Assembly: GCF_004216665.1 (NCBI RefSeq)
Contig: NZ_SGWY01000001.1
Coordinates: 1,321,498 to 1,385,497, forward strand
Direction: 5' to 3'
DNA: 64,000 bases
DNA from: Agromyces ramosus
GTDB lineage: Bacteria; Actinomycetota; Actinomycetes; Actinomycetales; Microbacteriaceae
The translations under genes were made by a program, and so were the position numbers. How positions within the stretch are numbered: the stretch's first letter is position 1; each line of letters starts with the position of its first letter. The notes under the pieces were generated by a model. That model was given only the letters and a program-made list of their open reading frames with translations, was not told the DNA's origin and made no database searches. Of the stretch, positions 44,368 through 53,125 are shown piece after piece.

Positions 44368-44433
44368 GCAACGCAGGGGATCAGGCGGTGTCCGCCATGT
44401 CGACGACACCTGCCGTCCGATCTCCTGCGTTGC
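44368..44433. repeat. Long inverted repeat 2 in the hemD-hemB spacer
   Basis: GCAACGCAGGGGATC (44368-44382) pairs with GATCTCCTGCGTTGC (44419-44433), 14 of 15 with a G-T wobble. Inside it GGC (44384-44386) pairs GCC (44412-44414) and GGTGTC (44387-44392) pairs GACACC (44405-44410), leaving a 12-nt apical loop. A strong extended stem-loop. Confidence 0.75.
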
Positions 44434-44531
44434 GGGGTGTCGGAAGTGCGTACCCGACGGCGCGCGGCACCAGTTCGCCGGGTGTGGGGGTGCGCACCGA
44501 CCGCCGCGAGGCGCGCGTTCGCCGGGTGGCG

Positions 44532-45344
44532 TCAGGCGTGCGCGGTGGCCGCCTCGACGACCGCGTCGATGAGCGACTCGGCGCTGCGCTCGCGGGCGAC
44601 GACGTCGACGCGGAGGCCGACCTGCGCGGCATCCATCTTGGTCTGCGGGCCGATCGCGGCCACGAGCGTGGTCTCGGGGATCGGGCCGAGCTGCTGCTGC
44701 ACCTGCTCCGCCACGCTGCCCGAGGTCACGAGCACGGCGTTCACCCGGCCGTTGCGCACGTCGTCGACGACCTTCGCCGCCACGGGCACGCCGACCGTGC
44801 GGTACGCGACGACCGCCTCGACGTGATGGCCCGCCTGGGCGAGGCCGATCGAGAGCACCTGCTTGGCGATCGCCGACCGCAGTGCCAGCACCCGCAGTCC
44901 CACCTGGCCGTCGGTGGCCGCCTCCCACTCCTCGAGCAGGCCGCGGGCCGAGTTGTCCTCTGACGGCACGATGTCGGCGTGGTACCCGGCGGCGACGAGC
45001 GCGGCAGCGGTGGTCTCGCCGACCGCTGCGACCTTCGTCGTCTCGGGGATCACGGCGTCGTACGACGCGAGCACGTCGACCGTCGTGGCGCTCGTGACCG
45101 TGACCCAGTCGAAGCCACCGGCGGCGAGCTTCGCGAGCGCCGCCTCGAGCGCCGGCTGGTCGTCGGTCGGCGCGAAGTTGATCATCGGCGCGACGATCGG
45201 GGTCGCCCCACGGGCACGCAGCGCGGCGGCGACGCCGTCGCCCCACGGGCCGCCGCGCGGCACGAGCACGCGCCACCCGGCGAGGGGCTTCCCATCGTGG
45301 AACGGCAGGCCGATGGCACCGGTGAACAACTCGAATTCACTCAC
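44532..45344 (-). CDS. hemD: Uroporphyrinogen-III synthase
   Basis: 270 aa. Two-lobed HemD fold recognisable from GWRVLVPRGGPWGDGVAAALRARGATPI, DWVTVTSATTVDVL, KVAAVGETTAAALVAAGYHADIVPS and NAVLVTSGSVAEQVQQQLG..VAAIGPQT. Family members diverge strongly, and position next to hemC supports the call. GTG start with GAGGAG, overlapping the hemC stop by 4 nt. Confidence 0.88.
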   Translation of the reverse strand: MSEFELFTGAIGLPFHDGKPLAGWRVLVPRGGPWGDGVAAALRARGATPIVAPMINFAPTDDQPALEAALAKLAAGGFDWVTVTSATTVDVLASYDAVIPETTKVAAVGETTAAALVAAGYHADIVPSEDNSARGLLEEWEAATDGQVGLRVLALRSAIAKQVLSIGLAQAGHHVEAVVAYRTVGVPVAAKVVDDVRNGRVNAVLVTSGSVAEQVQQQLGPIPETTLVAAIGPQTKMDAAQVGLRVDVVARERSAESLIDAVVEAATAHA

Positions 45345-46318
45345 GGCGACTCCTCACGAGGTGCAAGATCGGCGGCGCCGTTGCCGAGGAGTTCCGCGAC
45401 GACCCGATCGGCGACGTCGCGGGCCGCATCCGCCAGATCGGCGGCCGAGCGGCTGTCGGGGGTCGCGGCGTGCGAGCTCGTCAGTCGCCGCGTCCCGTCG
45501 GCACTGTACACGCTCGCGCTCAGGAACAGAAGTTCGTCCTCGACGAACGCCGTCACGCCGACGGGCGCCGCACACCCGGCCTCGAGTCCGGCGAGCACGA
45601 GCCGCTCGGCGAGCACCGTGGAGCGGGTGAGGCCGTGGTCGACGGCCTCCAACGCACGCTCCAGCGCACGATCGACGCGTTCGCGGCGCACCTCGATCGC
45701 GAGGGCGCCCTGGCCGGCCGCGGTGGGCCAGTCGGCGAGCGGGAGCAGTTCGGTCGCGGCATCCGATCGCCCGAGTCGCCCCAGTCCGGCGGCGGCGAGG
45801 AGCACGGCGTCGAGCTCGCCCGACGCCACCTTGCCGAGACGGGTGTCGACGTTGCCGCGGATGTCGACGGCGACCACGTCGGGGCGTGCGGCGCGCAGCT
45901 GTGCGATGCGCCGTGGCGACCCGGTGCCGATGCGCGCACCCTCGGGCAGCGTCGTGAGGGTGAGGCCGTCGCGCGCGCAGAGGGCGTCGCGGGCGTCGGC
46001 GCGCTTGGGCACCGCGCCGAGGCGCAGGCCCTCGTGCTCGGCGGTCGGCAGGTCCTTCAGCGAGTGCACCACCACGTCGACCTCGCCGCGCAGCAGCGCC
46101 TCGCGCAGGGCGGCGGCGAACACGCCGGTGCCGCCGAGCGACGCCAGCGAGGCACGGGACGTGTCGCCCTCGGTCGTGACGGGCACGAGCTCGATGTCGG
46201 CCTTCGCGGCCTTGGCGAGGCGTTCGGCGATCTGGGTCGTCTGCGCCATCGCGAGGGCGCTCGCGCGGGTGCCGACGCGGATGACGCCGGCTGACTCGGA
46301 CCCGCCCGCCCCGCTCAC
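45341..46318 (-). CDS. hemC: Hydroxymethylbilane synthase (porphobilinogen deaminase)
   Basis: 325 aa. IRVGTRASALAMAQ, FAAALREALLRGEVDVVVHSLKDLPT, GARIGTGSPRRIAQLRAARPD, IRGNVDTRL and the dipyrromethane-attachment cysteine in LEAGCAAPVG. The GTG start at 46318 overlaps the hemH stop (GTGA). Confidence 0.93.
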   Translation of the reverse strand: MSGAGGSESAGVIRVGTRASALAMAQTTQIAERLAKAAKADIELVPVTTEGDTSRASLASLGGTGVFAAALREALLRGEVDVVVHSLKDLPTAEHEGLRLGAVPKRADARDALCARDGLTLTTLPEGARIGTGSPRRIAQLRAARPDVVAVDIRGNVDTRLGKVASGELDAVLLAAAGLGRLGRSDAATELLPLADWPTAAGQGALAIEVRRERVDRALERALEAVDHGLTRSTVLAERLVLAGLEAGCAAPVGVTAFVEDELLFLSASVYSADGTRRLTSSHAATPDSRSAADLADAARDVADRVVAELLGNGAADLAPREESP

Positions 46319-47634
46319 GGCGCGATCCCCGCGAGGGCCGGGCGGAAGCCGAGGCGCACGTTCTCGCAGCATCCGGGCCGGCACACGTCGTACCAGGGGC
46401 CGAGCTCGGTGACGGCCGGGCGATCGGCGGTGGGCGTGCCGTTCACGCGCTCGAGCACGAGGTCGACGAGTCCCGCGACGTAGGCGGGATGCGTGCCGGG
46501 CGTCGGCACGCGCACCGCGGCGAGGCCGTGCTCGCCGGCGGTCTCGAGCGCCTCGTTGTCGAGGTCCCAGAGCACCTCCATGTGGTCGCTCACGAAGCCG
46601 AGCGGCACGATCACGACCGCCTTGCGGCCGGCGGCAGGCAGCTCCGCGATCGCGTCGTTGATGTCGGGCTCGAGCCACGGCATCGACGGCGGCCCCGAGC
46701 GCGACTGGAACACGAGCTGCCACGGCACGTCGGAGGCTCCGGCCTCGCGCATGACGACCTCCGCCACCGCGAGGTGCTGGGCCGCGTAGGCGCCGCCCTC
46801 GCCGAACCCGCGCTCGGCCGGGCCCGACTTCGCGGCGTCCGTCGAGGGGATCGAGTGGGTGGCGAACAGGACTTCGACCTCGGTGGTGCGGTCGAGGCCG
46901 GGCACGGATGCCTCGAGACCCGCGATGCCGTCGCGCACGCCCTCGACGAACGGCCGGACGAAGCCCGGGTGGTCGAAGAACTGGCGCACCTTGTCGATCT
47001 GGATGGCGTCGGGGCCCTCGCCGAGCCCGGTGTCGGCGAGCGCGTCGGCGAAGTCCTCGCGGTACTGCCGGCAGCTCGAGTAGGAGCTGTAGGCGCTCGT
47101 CGCGATCGCGATGAGCTTCGAGTAGCCGGCGGCCCTCGCCTCGTCGAGCGCGTCGTTGAGGTACGGGTCCCAGTTGCGGTTGCCCCACAGCACGGGCAGG
47201 TCGATGCCGCGGCTCGCGAGCTCGGCCTCGAGGGCGGCCTTGAGCTGCCGATTCTGCTCGTTGATCGGGCTCACGCCGCCGAAGTGGCGGTAGTGGTGCG
47301 CGACCTCCTCGAGCCGTTCGTCGGGGATGCCGCGGCCGCTCGTGACGTTGCGCAGGAACGGGATGACGTCGTCCTGGCCCTCGGGCCCGCCGAAGCCGGC
47401 GAGCAGGATCGCGTCGTACGCGACCGGTTCCGTGACGTGCTCGGCGCCCTGCTGCGCCGCGGGCGTCGCGCCGGGCACGATGGCGCCGATCGCGCACGGT
47501 GCGGATGCCGCGGGGGCCGGCTTGTGCCCGCGGTGCGCGGTCGCCGGGGCATCCGTGCCCGCGGCATCCGTGCGCGGGGCATCCGTGCCCGCGGTGCCGG
47601 AGGCGCCCGTGGAGCCGAGGTTCACCGCCGCCAT
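46315..47634 (-). CDS. hemH: Coproporphyrin III ferrochelatase (HemH/CpfC)
   Basis: 439 aa. The catalytic part starts at about residue 70 (YDAILLAGFGGPEGQDDVIPFLRNVTSGRGIP) and includes HYRHFGGVSPINEQNR, the active-site region in ATSAYSSYSSCRQYREDF and LFATHSIP. In this pathway iron is inserted into coproporphyrin III. The cysteine in SSCRQYRE and the C-terminal CRPGCC may bind a [2Fe-2S] cluster as in other actinobacterial ferrochelatases. The first 69 residues are a low-complexity Ala/Thr/Asp/Pro extension encoded partly by a 15-bp tandem repeat. The ATG shares one base with the hemQ stop (TAATG). Confidence 0.92.
   Translation of the reverse strand: MAAVNLGSTGASGTAGTDAPRTDAAGTDAPATAHRGHKPAPAASAPCAIGAIVPGATPAAQQGAEHVTEPVAYDAILLAGFGGPEGQDDVIPFLRNVTSGRGIPDERLEEVAHHYRHFGGVSPINEQNRQLKAALEAELASRGIDLPVLWGNRNWDPYLNDALDEARAAGYSKLIAIATSAYSSYSSCRQYREDFADALADTGLGEGPDAIQIDKVRQFFDHPGFVRPFVEGVRDGIAGLEASVPGLDRTTEVEVLFATHSIPSTDAAKSGPAERGFGEGGAYAAQHLAVAEVVMREAGASDVPWQLVFQSRSGPPSMPWLEPDINDAIAELPAAGRKAVVIVPLGFVSDHMEVLWDLDNEALETAGEHGLAAVRVPTPGTHPAYVAGLVDLVLERVNGTPTADRPAVTELGPWYDVCRPGCCENVRLGFRPALAGIAP
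47548..47592 (-). repeat. 15-bp minisatellite in the hemH 5' end
   Basis: Three tandem in-frame 15-bp units (GGCATCCGTGCCCGC, then one with two changes, then the first again) coding for five-residue Thr-Asp-Ala units in the N-terminal extension of HemH. Confidence 0.8.
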
Positions 47635-48371
47635 TACTGCAGCACCTCCACGAGCTCGGCCGTCGAGACACGGCGGCCCGTGTAGAAGGGGACCTCCTCG
47701 CGCACGTGCCGGCGCGCGTCGGTGGCGCGCAGGTCGCGCATGAGGTCGACGAGGTCGGTGAGCTCGTCGGCCTCGAGCGGCAGCAGCCACTCGTAGTCGC
47801 CGAGCGAGAACGACGCGACCGTGTTGGCGATGACCCCGCGGAACGCGGCACCCTTGCGGCCGTGCTCCGCCAGCATGCGCCCGCGCTCCTCGGGCGCCAG
47901 CAGGTACCACTCGTAGCTGCGCACGAACGGGTAGACCGTGAGCCACGACTTCGGCTCGACGCCGCGCAGGAAGCCCGGCACGTGCGCCTTGTTGAACTCG
48001 GCGTCGCGATGCACGCCCATCGCATTCCACGTGGGGAGCAGCGCGCGGAACAGCCGCGAACGCCGGATCTCGCGCAGCGCCCACTGCAGGCCCTCGGCGG
48101 TGGGCCCGTGCAGCCACAGCATCACGTCGGCGTCGGCTCGCAGGCCGGAGACGTCGTAGATGCCGCGCAGGGTGACGTCCTCGTTCTCGACGAGGGCGAT
48201 GATGTCGTCGAGCTCGCGCACGAAGCGGGGCACGTCGTGCCCGTCGAGGTCGTCGGGGCGCACCGGGTCCTTTCGGAGCACGGCGAAGACCGTGTAGCCC
48301 TCGGGAGACTGCTCGGCGTCGGATTCGGTCTGGAGCGCGTCGGCTGCCGCTTCGGCAGCGGGGGAAGACAT
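47634..48371 (-). CDS. hemQ: Coproheme decarboxylase (HemQ/ChdC, chlorite-dismutase family)
   Basis: 245 aa. YTVFAVLRKDP, RGIYDVSGLRADADVMLWLHG, the MGVHRDAEFNKAHVPGFL segment, the VYPFVRSYEWYLL stretch with the catalytic tyrosine of the HemQ group and the conserved C-terminal LRDLRATDARRHVREEVPFYTGRRV. Final enzyme of the coproporphyrin route, turning coproheme into haem b. First gene of the minus-strand hemQ-H-C-D unit. Confidence 0.93.
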   Translation of the reverse strand: MSSPAAEAAADALQTESDAEQSPEGYTVFAVLRKDPVRPDDLDGHDVPRFVRELDDIIALVENEDVTLRGIYDVSGLRADADVMLWLHGPTAEGLQWALREIRRSRLFRALLPTWNAMGVHRDAEFNKAHVPGFLRGVEPKSWLTVYPFVRSYEWYLLAPEERGRMLAEHGRKGAAFRGVIANTVASFSLGDYEWLLPLEADELTDLVDLMRDLRATDARRHVREEVPFYTGRRVSTAELVEVLQ

Positions 48372-48447
48372 GCCTCCAGTCTCCCCCTTTCCGCGTCATG
48401 GACCAAAAGACGTCGCGAGCGGATGCCCCGCGGCCGCCCGCTCGTCG

Positions 48448-49533
48448 TCAGCGCACGAGTCGCGTGAACCGGAAGGACGCGAACCCCTCGATGGGCAGCT
48501 CCTCGATGCCGGTGAATCCGGCCTCCCTGGCGTAGCGCTCGAGCGTCGACTGGCGCATGACCGTGCCCGTGCCGACCGAGCCCGGAGCGGACAGGCTGTC
48601 GGGCAGGCACACGAAGATGCTGTAGCCGTACATCATCCGCTCGACCTCGTCACCGTCGGGCGCGAACTCGGGCGCGACCGCCTCGTCCATGATCACGACC
48701 TCGCCGCCGGGCCTCACCGCCCGCCGGATCGCCCTCAGCACGTCGACGGGGAACGGCATGTCGTGCAGCGCCTCGAAGACGAACGCGGCGTCGAACACGG
48801 CGTCCTGCGCGAGTCCCTCGCCGCCGACGTGGCGGAAGCGCACCCGCTCGGCGACGCCCGCCTCCTCGGCGTGCCGGCGCGCCGCGACGACCGAGGCGGC
48901 ATCGACATCGAACCCCTCCACGCGCGCCAGCGGGTAGGCGATCGCGATCGCGATCGACGACCAGCCGTGTCCGCTGCCGACGTCGGCGACGCGCGCGCCG
49001 GGGCGCGACAGCACCTCGTGCAGCGTGGGCACGCCGGCGAGGGCGGGGCCGAGCCGCTGCAGGAACCAGGGCCGGTTGATGTCGCCCTGCGCGTCGCGCG
49101 CGTCGTCGCCGAGGTCGGCCCACGCGACCCCGCCGCCGTTGCGGTACGCCTCGAGCAACGGTGCGAGCTGCGCGCCGATCGACGCCGCGAACCGCCCGAG
49201 CGGGGCGACGTAGTCGAGCGAGTCGGGATCCGTGAGCGCCTCGGCGTGCGCGGGCGGCAGGGCGAACCGGCGAGCGGATGCCTCGGCATCGGCGTCGTCG
49301 ACCGCGAGGATGCCGTACACCGCCTGCTGCTCGAGCCATTCGCGGGCGTAGCGTTCGTCGGTGCCGGTGCGCTCGGCGAGCGTCTGTGCATCGAGCGGGC
49401 CCTCGGCGAGCGCTCGATACCAGCCGAGCCGGTCGCCCACGTAGATGCTCAGCAGCTCGAAGGTGGACAGCGTCGCGTCCACAACGTGTGCCGCGAAGGC
49501 GGTCGTCGCGTCGGCCTGGTCGTCCGTGGTCAT
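48448..49533 (-). CDS. Class I SAM-dependent methyltransferase
   Basis: 361 aa. An N-terminal winged-helix-like region (STFELLSIYVGDRLGWYRAL..GPLDAQTLAERTGTDERYAREWLEQQAVYGIL) is followed by a Rossmann methyltransferase with ARVADVGSGHGWSSIAIA, FDVDAAS and ALHDMPFPVDVLRAIRRAVRPGGEV. This layout is seen in O-methyltransferase-like proteins. Substrate unknown; a link to haem metabolism is not evident. AAGGGAG before the ATG. Confidence 0.85.
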   Translation of the reverse strand: MTTDDQADATTAFAAHVVDATLSTFELLSIYVGDRLGWYRALAEGPLDAQTLAERTGTDERYAREWLEQQAVYGILAVDDADAEASARRFALPPAHAEALTDPDSLDYVAPLGRFAASIGAQLAPLLEAYRNGGGVAWADLGDDARDAQGDINRPWFLQRLGPALAGVPTLHEVLSRPGARVADVGSGHGWSSIAIAIAYPLARVEGFDVDAASVVAARRHAEEAGVAERVRFRHVGGEGLAQDAVFDAAFVFEALHDMPFPVDVLRAIRRAVRPGGEVVIMDEAVAPEFAPDGDEVERMMYGYSIFVCLPDSLSAPGSVGTGTVMRQSTLERYAREAGFTGIEELPIEGFASFRFTRLVR

Positions 49534-49568
49534 CGTCGACTCCCTTCGTCGCGCGGCGCGCGGGCCGC

Positions 49569-50225
49569 TCAGCCCCCGACGAGGAGGCGGGTCGAGTGCT
49601 CGAGGTGGTCGCGCAGCGCATCGGGCCCGAGCGACTGCACGTCGTCGAGCAGCGCGCGGTGCTCGGCCACGAGGGATTCGAGCGTGTAGTGCGGCCGCAC
49701 GTGGAGCAGGAACAGGAGCAGCTCTGCGCCGAGGGCGGCATGCGCCTCGATGATGCGGGGGCTCCCGGATGCCGCGACGAGCGCGTGGTGGAACTCCGCG
49801 TGCACCCGCTCGGCCTCGAGCCAGTCGGCCGATGCCGCGAGCCGGTCGAGTGCGTCGCGCGCGGGGCCGAGCACGCGCTCGGGCCACTCGTGGCCGAAGC
49901 GCTCGCCCGCGATCCGCACCGCCTCGACCTCGAGGGCGGCGCGGAACTGCTGGAGCGCGATGATCGTCTCCCGGTCGAAGCTCGCCACGCGCACACCGCG
50001 GTAGGGCATCGCGACGGCGAGGCGCTCGGCGACGAGGCGCTGGAACGCGGCCCGCACCGTGTGCCGCGAGACGCCGTACCGAGCCGCCGCCGCCTCCTCG
50101 CGCAACGGCGCGTCAGCGGGGAGCGCGCCGGTCAGGATCTCGGCGCGGACGGCGTCGGCGACGCGGTCGACGGCGGTCGCCGCCTGGCCCGCGGCCGCGG
50201 CGCCTGCCGAATCGAGCGCCGACAT
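49569..50225 (-). CDS. GntR-family regulator (FCD type)
   Basis: 218 aa. Winged helix with ADAPLREEAAAARYGVSRHTVRAAFQRLVAERLAVAMPYRGVRVA, then a helical FCD domain with FHHALVAASGSPRIIEAH and LVAEHRALLDDV, including the metal-binding His pattern. Ligand unknown. Ends 36 nt before the methyltransferase start, which may be its target. Confidence 0.87.
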   Translation of the reverse strand: MSALDSAGAAAAGQAATAVDRVADAVRAEILTGALPADAPLREEAAAARYGVSRHTVRAAFQRLVAERLAVAMPYRGVRVASFDRETIIALQQFRAALEVEAVRIAGERFGHEWPERVLGPARDALDRLAASADWLEAERVHAEFHHALVAASGSPRIIEAHAALGAELLLFLLHVRPHYTLESLVAEHRALLDDVQSLGPDALRDHLEHSTRLLVGG

Positions 50226-50245
50226 CGCGGCATCCGCCCGGCTCG

Positions 50246-50557
50246 CTACTTGCCTTCGACGACCGAGCGCACGACCAGCCAGACGGTGACGCCCACGACC
50301 GCGACGACCGCGACCGCGACCGCGGCGGCGGCCACCGGCTGCTCGTCGGCGAGCCGGCGGAACCTCACCTTGGCCTCGGCGGTCTTCTGCTTGACCTGCT
50401 TCGGCACGTTGAGCTTGTCCTCGAGTGCGTCGAGCGTGCCGGCGAAGCGAGCGCGGGCTCGCTCGGAGTTCACCTTCGCCTCGAGGCGCGTGAGGTTGCG
50501 CTGGCGCGTCTTCGAGTCGCGCTTGCTGAGTTGGCTCCCGGCGTCAGTCGCGGTCAT
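50246..50557 (-). CDS. DUF3618-family membrane protein
   Basis: 103 aa. A hydrophilic helical N-terminus with RARARFAGTLDALEDKLNVPKQ, typical of DUF3618, and one C-terminal helix (AAAAVAVAVVAVVGVTVWLVV). Overlaps the holin-like gene by 14 nt. Function unknown; usually grouped with the two next genes. Confidence 0.83.
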   Translation of the reverse strand: MTATDAGSQLSKRDSKTRQRNLTRLEAKVNSERARARFAGTLDALEDKLNVPKQVKQKTAEAKVRFRRLADEQPVAAAAVAVAVVAVVGVTVWLVVRSVVEGK

Positions 50558-50948
50558 ACTCGCCCGTTCCCTTCACCATGTCGAGGTCCTTTCTGAGGCT
50601 CTCGATCGATTCGAGCGGCTCGCTGCCGCGCCTGAAGTTGATCATCGCGATCCAGACGAGGATCGCGATGATGACGACCAGGATGCCCGACACGGTCAGC
50701 GCCGCGGCCCATCCGGGCATGACGAGCGCGAGCGCGAAGATGGCGGCGACGATGAGCGTGAAGAGCAGGAACACTCCGACGACGGCCGCGCCGGCGAAGA
50801 GGCCCGAGCCGATGCCGAAGTGCTTGATCTTGTAGCTGATCTCGGCCTTGATCTGGTCGATCTCGGCGCGGATGAGGTCGGAGACGCGGTCGGGAAGCTC
50901 CCCCACCAGCGTGAACAGGGAACGTTCGTCATTCGACGGTGCGGCCAT
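50544..50948 (-). CDS. Phage-holin-family (PF07332-like) membrane protein
   Basis: 134 aa. An amphipathic N-terminus (LFTLVGELPDRVSDLIRAEIDQIKAEISYK) is followed by two membrane helices (GLFAGAAVVGVFLLFTLIVAAIFALALVM and WAAALTVSGILVVIIAILVW). A chromosomal membrane family named after holins, not evidence of a phage. GGAGG precedes the ATG. Confidence 0.83.
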   Translation of the reverse strand: MAAPSNDERSLFTLVGELPDRVSDLIRAEIDQIKAEISYKIKHFGIGSGLFAGAAVVGVFLLFTLIVAAIFALALVMPGWAAALTVSGILVVIIAILVWIAMINFRRGSEPLESIESLRKDLDMVKGTGEYDRD

Positions 50949-50963
50949 GATCGCCTCCGAGGG

Positions 50964-51443
50964 TCAGGAGCCGGATGTCGCCGAGGAGCCGCGCGACGCG
51001 GAGCCGGTGTTCGGCGACGACGAGCCGGTCTTCGACGACGAGGCGCCGCCTGACGCGGACTTCGCGGCGACGTCGGCCGCGTCGTCGATCGCGTCCTCGA
51101 GCTTCGAGGCGGCGTCGTCGACGGCCGACCTGGCCGCGCCCGCCGCCTTCGAGATGTTCTGCTTGGCCGACCGCGCGGCGCGGTTCACGTCCTGCTTGGA
51201 CGCGCCCGAGCCCTTCGTGGCACTGCCGATGAGGTTCTTCACGCCATCGACCACGGTGTCGCTCAGGTCTCCGACACGGGCGGAGGCGAACTCCTTGACC
51301 GTGCCCACGCCCTGCTGCACGGACGGCTGGTTCCACACCTTCTCGGCGGCCGCGCGGATCTGCTCGTATCGCTCGCGGCCCGCACGCGTGCCGAGCACGT
51401 ATCCGACGCCGAGCCCGACGACGAAGAGGATCTTGCCCTTCAT
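50964..51443 (-). CDS. YtxH-like small membrane protein
   Basis: 159 aa. MKGKILFVVGLGVGYVLGTRAGRERYEQIR is the usual start of YtxH-like proteins: a short helix followed by an Arg-rich segment. The rest is Ala/Ser/Lys-rich, helical then disordered. With DUF3618 and the holin-like protein it forms a conserved actinobacterial envelope trio. An ATG at 51470 is an alternative start. Confidence 0.75.
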   Translation of the reverse strand: MKGKILFVVGLGVGYVLGTRAGRERYEQIRAAAEKVWNQPSVQQGVGTVKEFASARVGDLSDTVVDGVKNLIGSATKGSGASKQDVNRAARSAKQNISKAAGAARSAVDDAASKLEDAIDDAADVAAKSASGGASSSKTGSSSPNTGSASRGSSATSGS

Positions 51444-51544
51444 GTGCACCCCATCTCCCCGTTGGTCCATCACAACGACCGTTTCCAGCGTAGACCCCGG
51501 TCGAGGTCGCGCAAGGGGGTTGCGTGAAAAGTATTCCGCTCCGG

Positions 51545-53125
51545 CTATGCGACGTCGCCGGGCGTGACGGCGAGGTGGCGGATGCGGTGGGCCGCCTCGA
51601 TCGCGTGCGGGACCACGGACGCGAGCCCCGTGCCCGCGACCCACGACCCGGTGGCCTCGATCCCGGGCTCCGCGTCGAGCACGTCCTCGAGCGCCCGCAC
51701 GCGGTCGCGCTGGCCGATGGTCGCCTGGGACAGCGCGTCGCGCCACGCGCTCCGCCCCGATGCCCGCACCGACGATGCGTCGAGCGGCGTGCCGAGCAGC
51801 GCGCTCGCGTCGGCGAGCGCCAGGGCGGCGACCTCCTGGTCGGTGCGTCCGTCGAGCGGGTTCGGCTCGCCCGCACGTCCGTACGAGAGGCGGACGACGT
51901 GACGGTCGCCGGCGAGCTCCGCGAGCCACGGCCACTTCGCCGTCGAATGCGTGAGCGCCTTGGCCGCGACGCCCGGCGTGTCCGCCGCCACGAGCACCCC
52001 GGTGCCGCGGGGGGCGGCGTCGAGGGCGGGCGCGTCGAGCACCAGGGTCACGAGCTCCACGGATGCCGCGGGCGGCCAGTCCGAGGCGTCCGACCATCCG
52101 AGCGACGCCGCGTCGAGCAGCCGGCGCGACGCGTCGGCAGGTGCCGCGAGCACGACGTACGGAGCGTCGATCGCCATGGCGCGGGTCTCGTCGTCGGACC
52201 CGCCCGCCAGGGCGGCCTCGAGTCGCCAGCCCGGCCGGGGCGCGGCATCCGCGTCGTGGTCGCCGGCGGTGTGGCGAGCGAGCCCGGTGACCTCGGCGCC
52301 GGTCACGACCTCGACGCCGAAGCGATCGAGCTGCGCCGCGAGCGCGTCCACGAGTCGGTGCATGCCGCCGCGCAGGCCGAGCACGGCCGTGCCGGCCTTG
52401 CGCTCCTCGAGCAGCTGGCCGACGCCGCCCGAGAGCGAGCCCATGCGGGTCATCGCCTCGTTGAGGCCCGGGGCCACGACGTCGAGGTCCAGATCGTCGG
52501 GGTTCGTGGAGTACACGCCCGCCGAGATGGGGGCGACCAGCCGATCGAGCACGGCATCGCCCATGCGCGACCGCACGAGGTGGCCGAGGCTGTGGGCGCG
52601 GCCGATCTTGAGGATCGGCTTCAGTCGATCGAGGTAGGCGCGCCACGCTCCGCTCCAGCCGATGATGCGGCGCACGTCCTCGCCGAGCGGGTTCGCGGGG
52701 ATGCCCAGCACGCCCGTGCGCGGCAGCGGCGCCGCGTCGATCCCGCCGTCGCGACCGGGCATCACGAGCCAGGCGCCCGCGGGGTTCGGCGTGACGATCT
52801 CGTCGCCGAGGCCGAGTCGCTCGAGGAGCTCGGCGACCGCGCCGCCGCGAGTCGCGAACGACTCCGCCCCGCTGTCGAGCGTGAGTCCGTCGAGCTCGAT
52901 GCGTCCCACGCATCCGCCGATCGCATCGCGACGCTCGAGCAGTGTCACGCGCAGGCCCACCTTCGCGCACTCCAGCGCGGCCGCGAGCCCGGCGACGCCG
53001 CCGCCGACCACGACGACGTCGGCCTCGCGGAGCTCGAGCGCCGGTCGCCCGTCGGCGGTCGGCTCGGCCGCCGGCTCGGCACTCGGCTCCGCCGGGTCCG
53101 TCGGCTGCGCGGGGTCGGCGGTCAT
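51545..53125 (-). CDS. hemG: Coproporphyrinogen III / protoporphyrinogen oxidase (HemG/CgoX)
   Basis: 526 aa. FAD-binding VVVVGGGVAGLAAALECAKVGLRVTLLERRDAIGGCV, then GAESFATRGGAVAELLERLGL and the C-terminal FAD motif GSWVAGTGLASVVPHAIEAAHRI. In organisms with HemQ this oxidase acts on coproporphyrinogen III. A Pro/Glu/Ala N-terminal tail of about 35 residues precedes the FAD motif. ATG overlaps the hemE stop (ATGA). Confidence 0.92.
   Translation of the reverse strand: MTADPAQPTDPAEPSAEPAAEPTADGRPALELREADVVVVGGGVAGLAAALECAKVGLRVTLLERRDAIGGCVGRIELDGLTLDSGAESFATRGGAVAELLERLGLGDEIVTPNPAGAWLVMPGRDGGIDAAPLPRTGVLGIPANPLGEDVRRIIGWSGAWRAYLDRLKPILKIGRAHSLGHLVRSRMGDAVLDRLVAPISAGVYSTNPDDLDLDVVAPGLNEAMTRMGSLSGGVGQLLEERKAGTAVLGLRGGMHRLVDALAAQLDRFGVEVVTGAEVTGLARHTAGDHDADAAPRPGWRLEAALAGGSDDETRAMAIDAPYVVLAAPADASRRLLDAASLGWSDASDWPPAASVELVTLVLDAPALDAAPRGTGVLVAADTPGVAAKALTHSTAKWPWLAELAGDRHVVRLSYGRAGEPNPLDGRTDQEVAALALADASALLGTPLDASSVRASGRSAWRDALSQATIGQRDRVRALEDVLDAEPGIEATGSWVAGTGLASVVPHAIEAAHRIRHLAVTPGDVA

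Larger units (their letters stand above)
44097..44531. other. 435-bp gene-free spacer between hemD and hemB
   Basis: I see no credible gene here on either strand. It holds the hemB leaderless promoter, two long imperfect hairpins (44226-44287 and 44368-44433) and a 12-nt direct repeat GTTCGCCGGGTG at 44473-44484 and 44517-44528, the second just past the hemD stop. Confidence 0.7.

Noticed and set aside
50544..50948. Holin-like gene as sign of a prophage
   Set aside because: The family is chromosomal in actinobacteria with DUF3618 and YtxH-like partners; no phage structural or integrase genes nearby.
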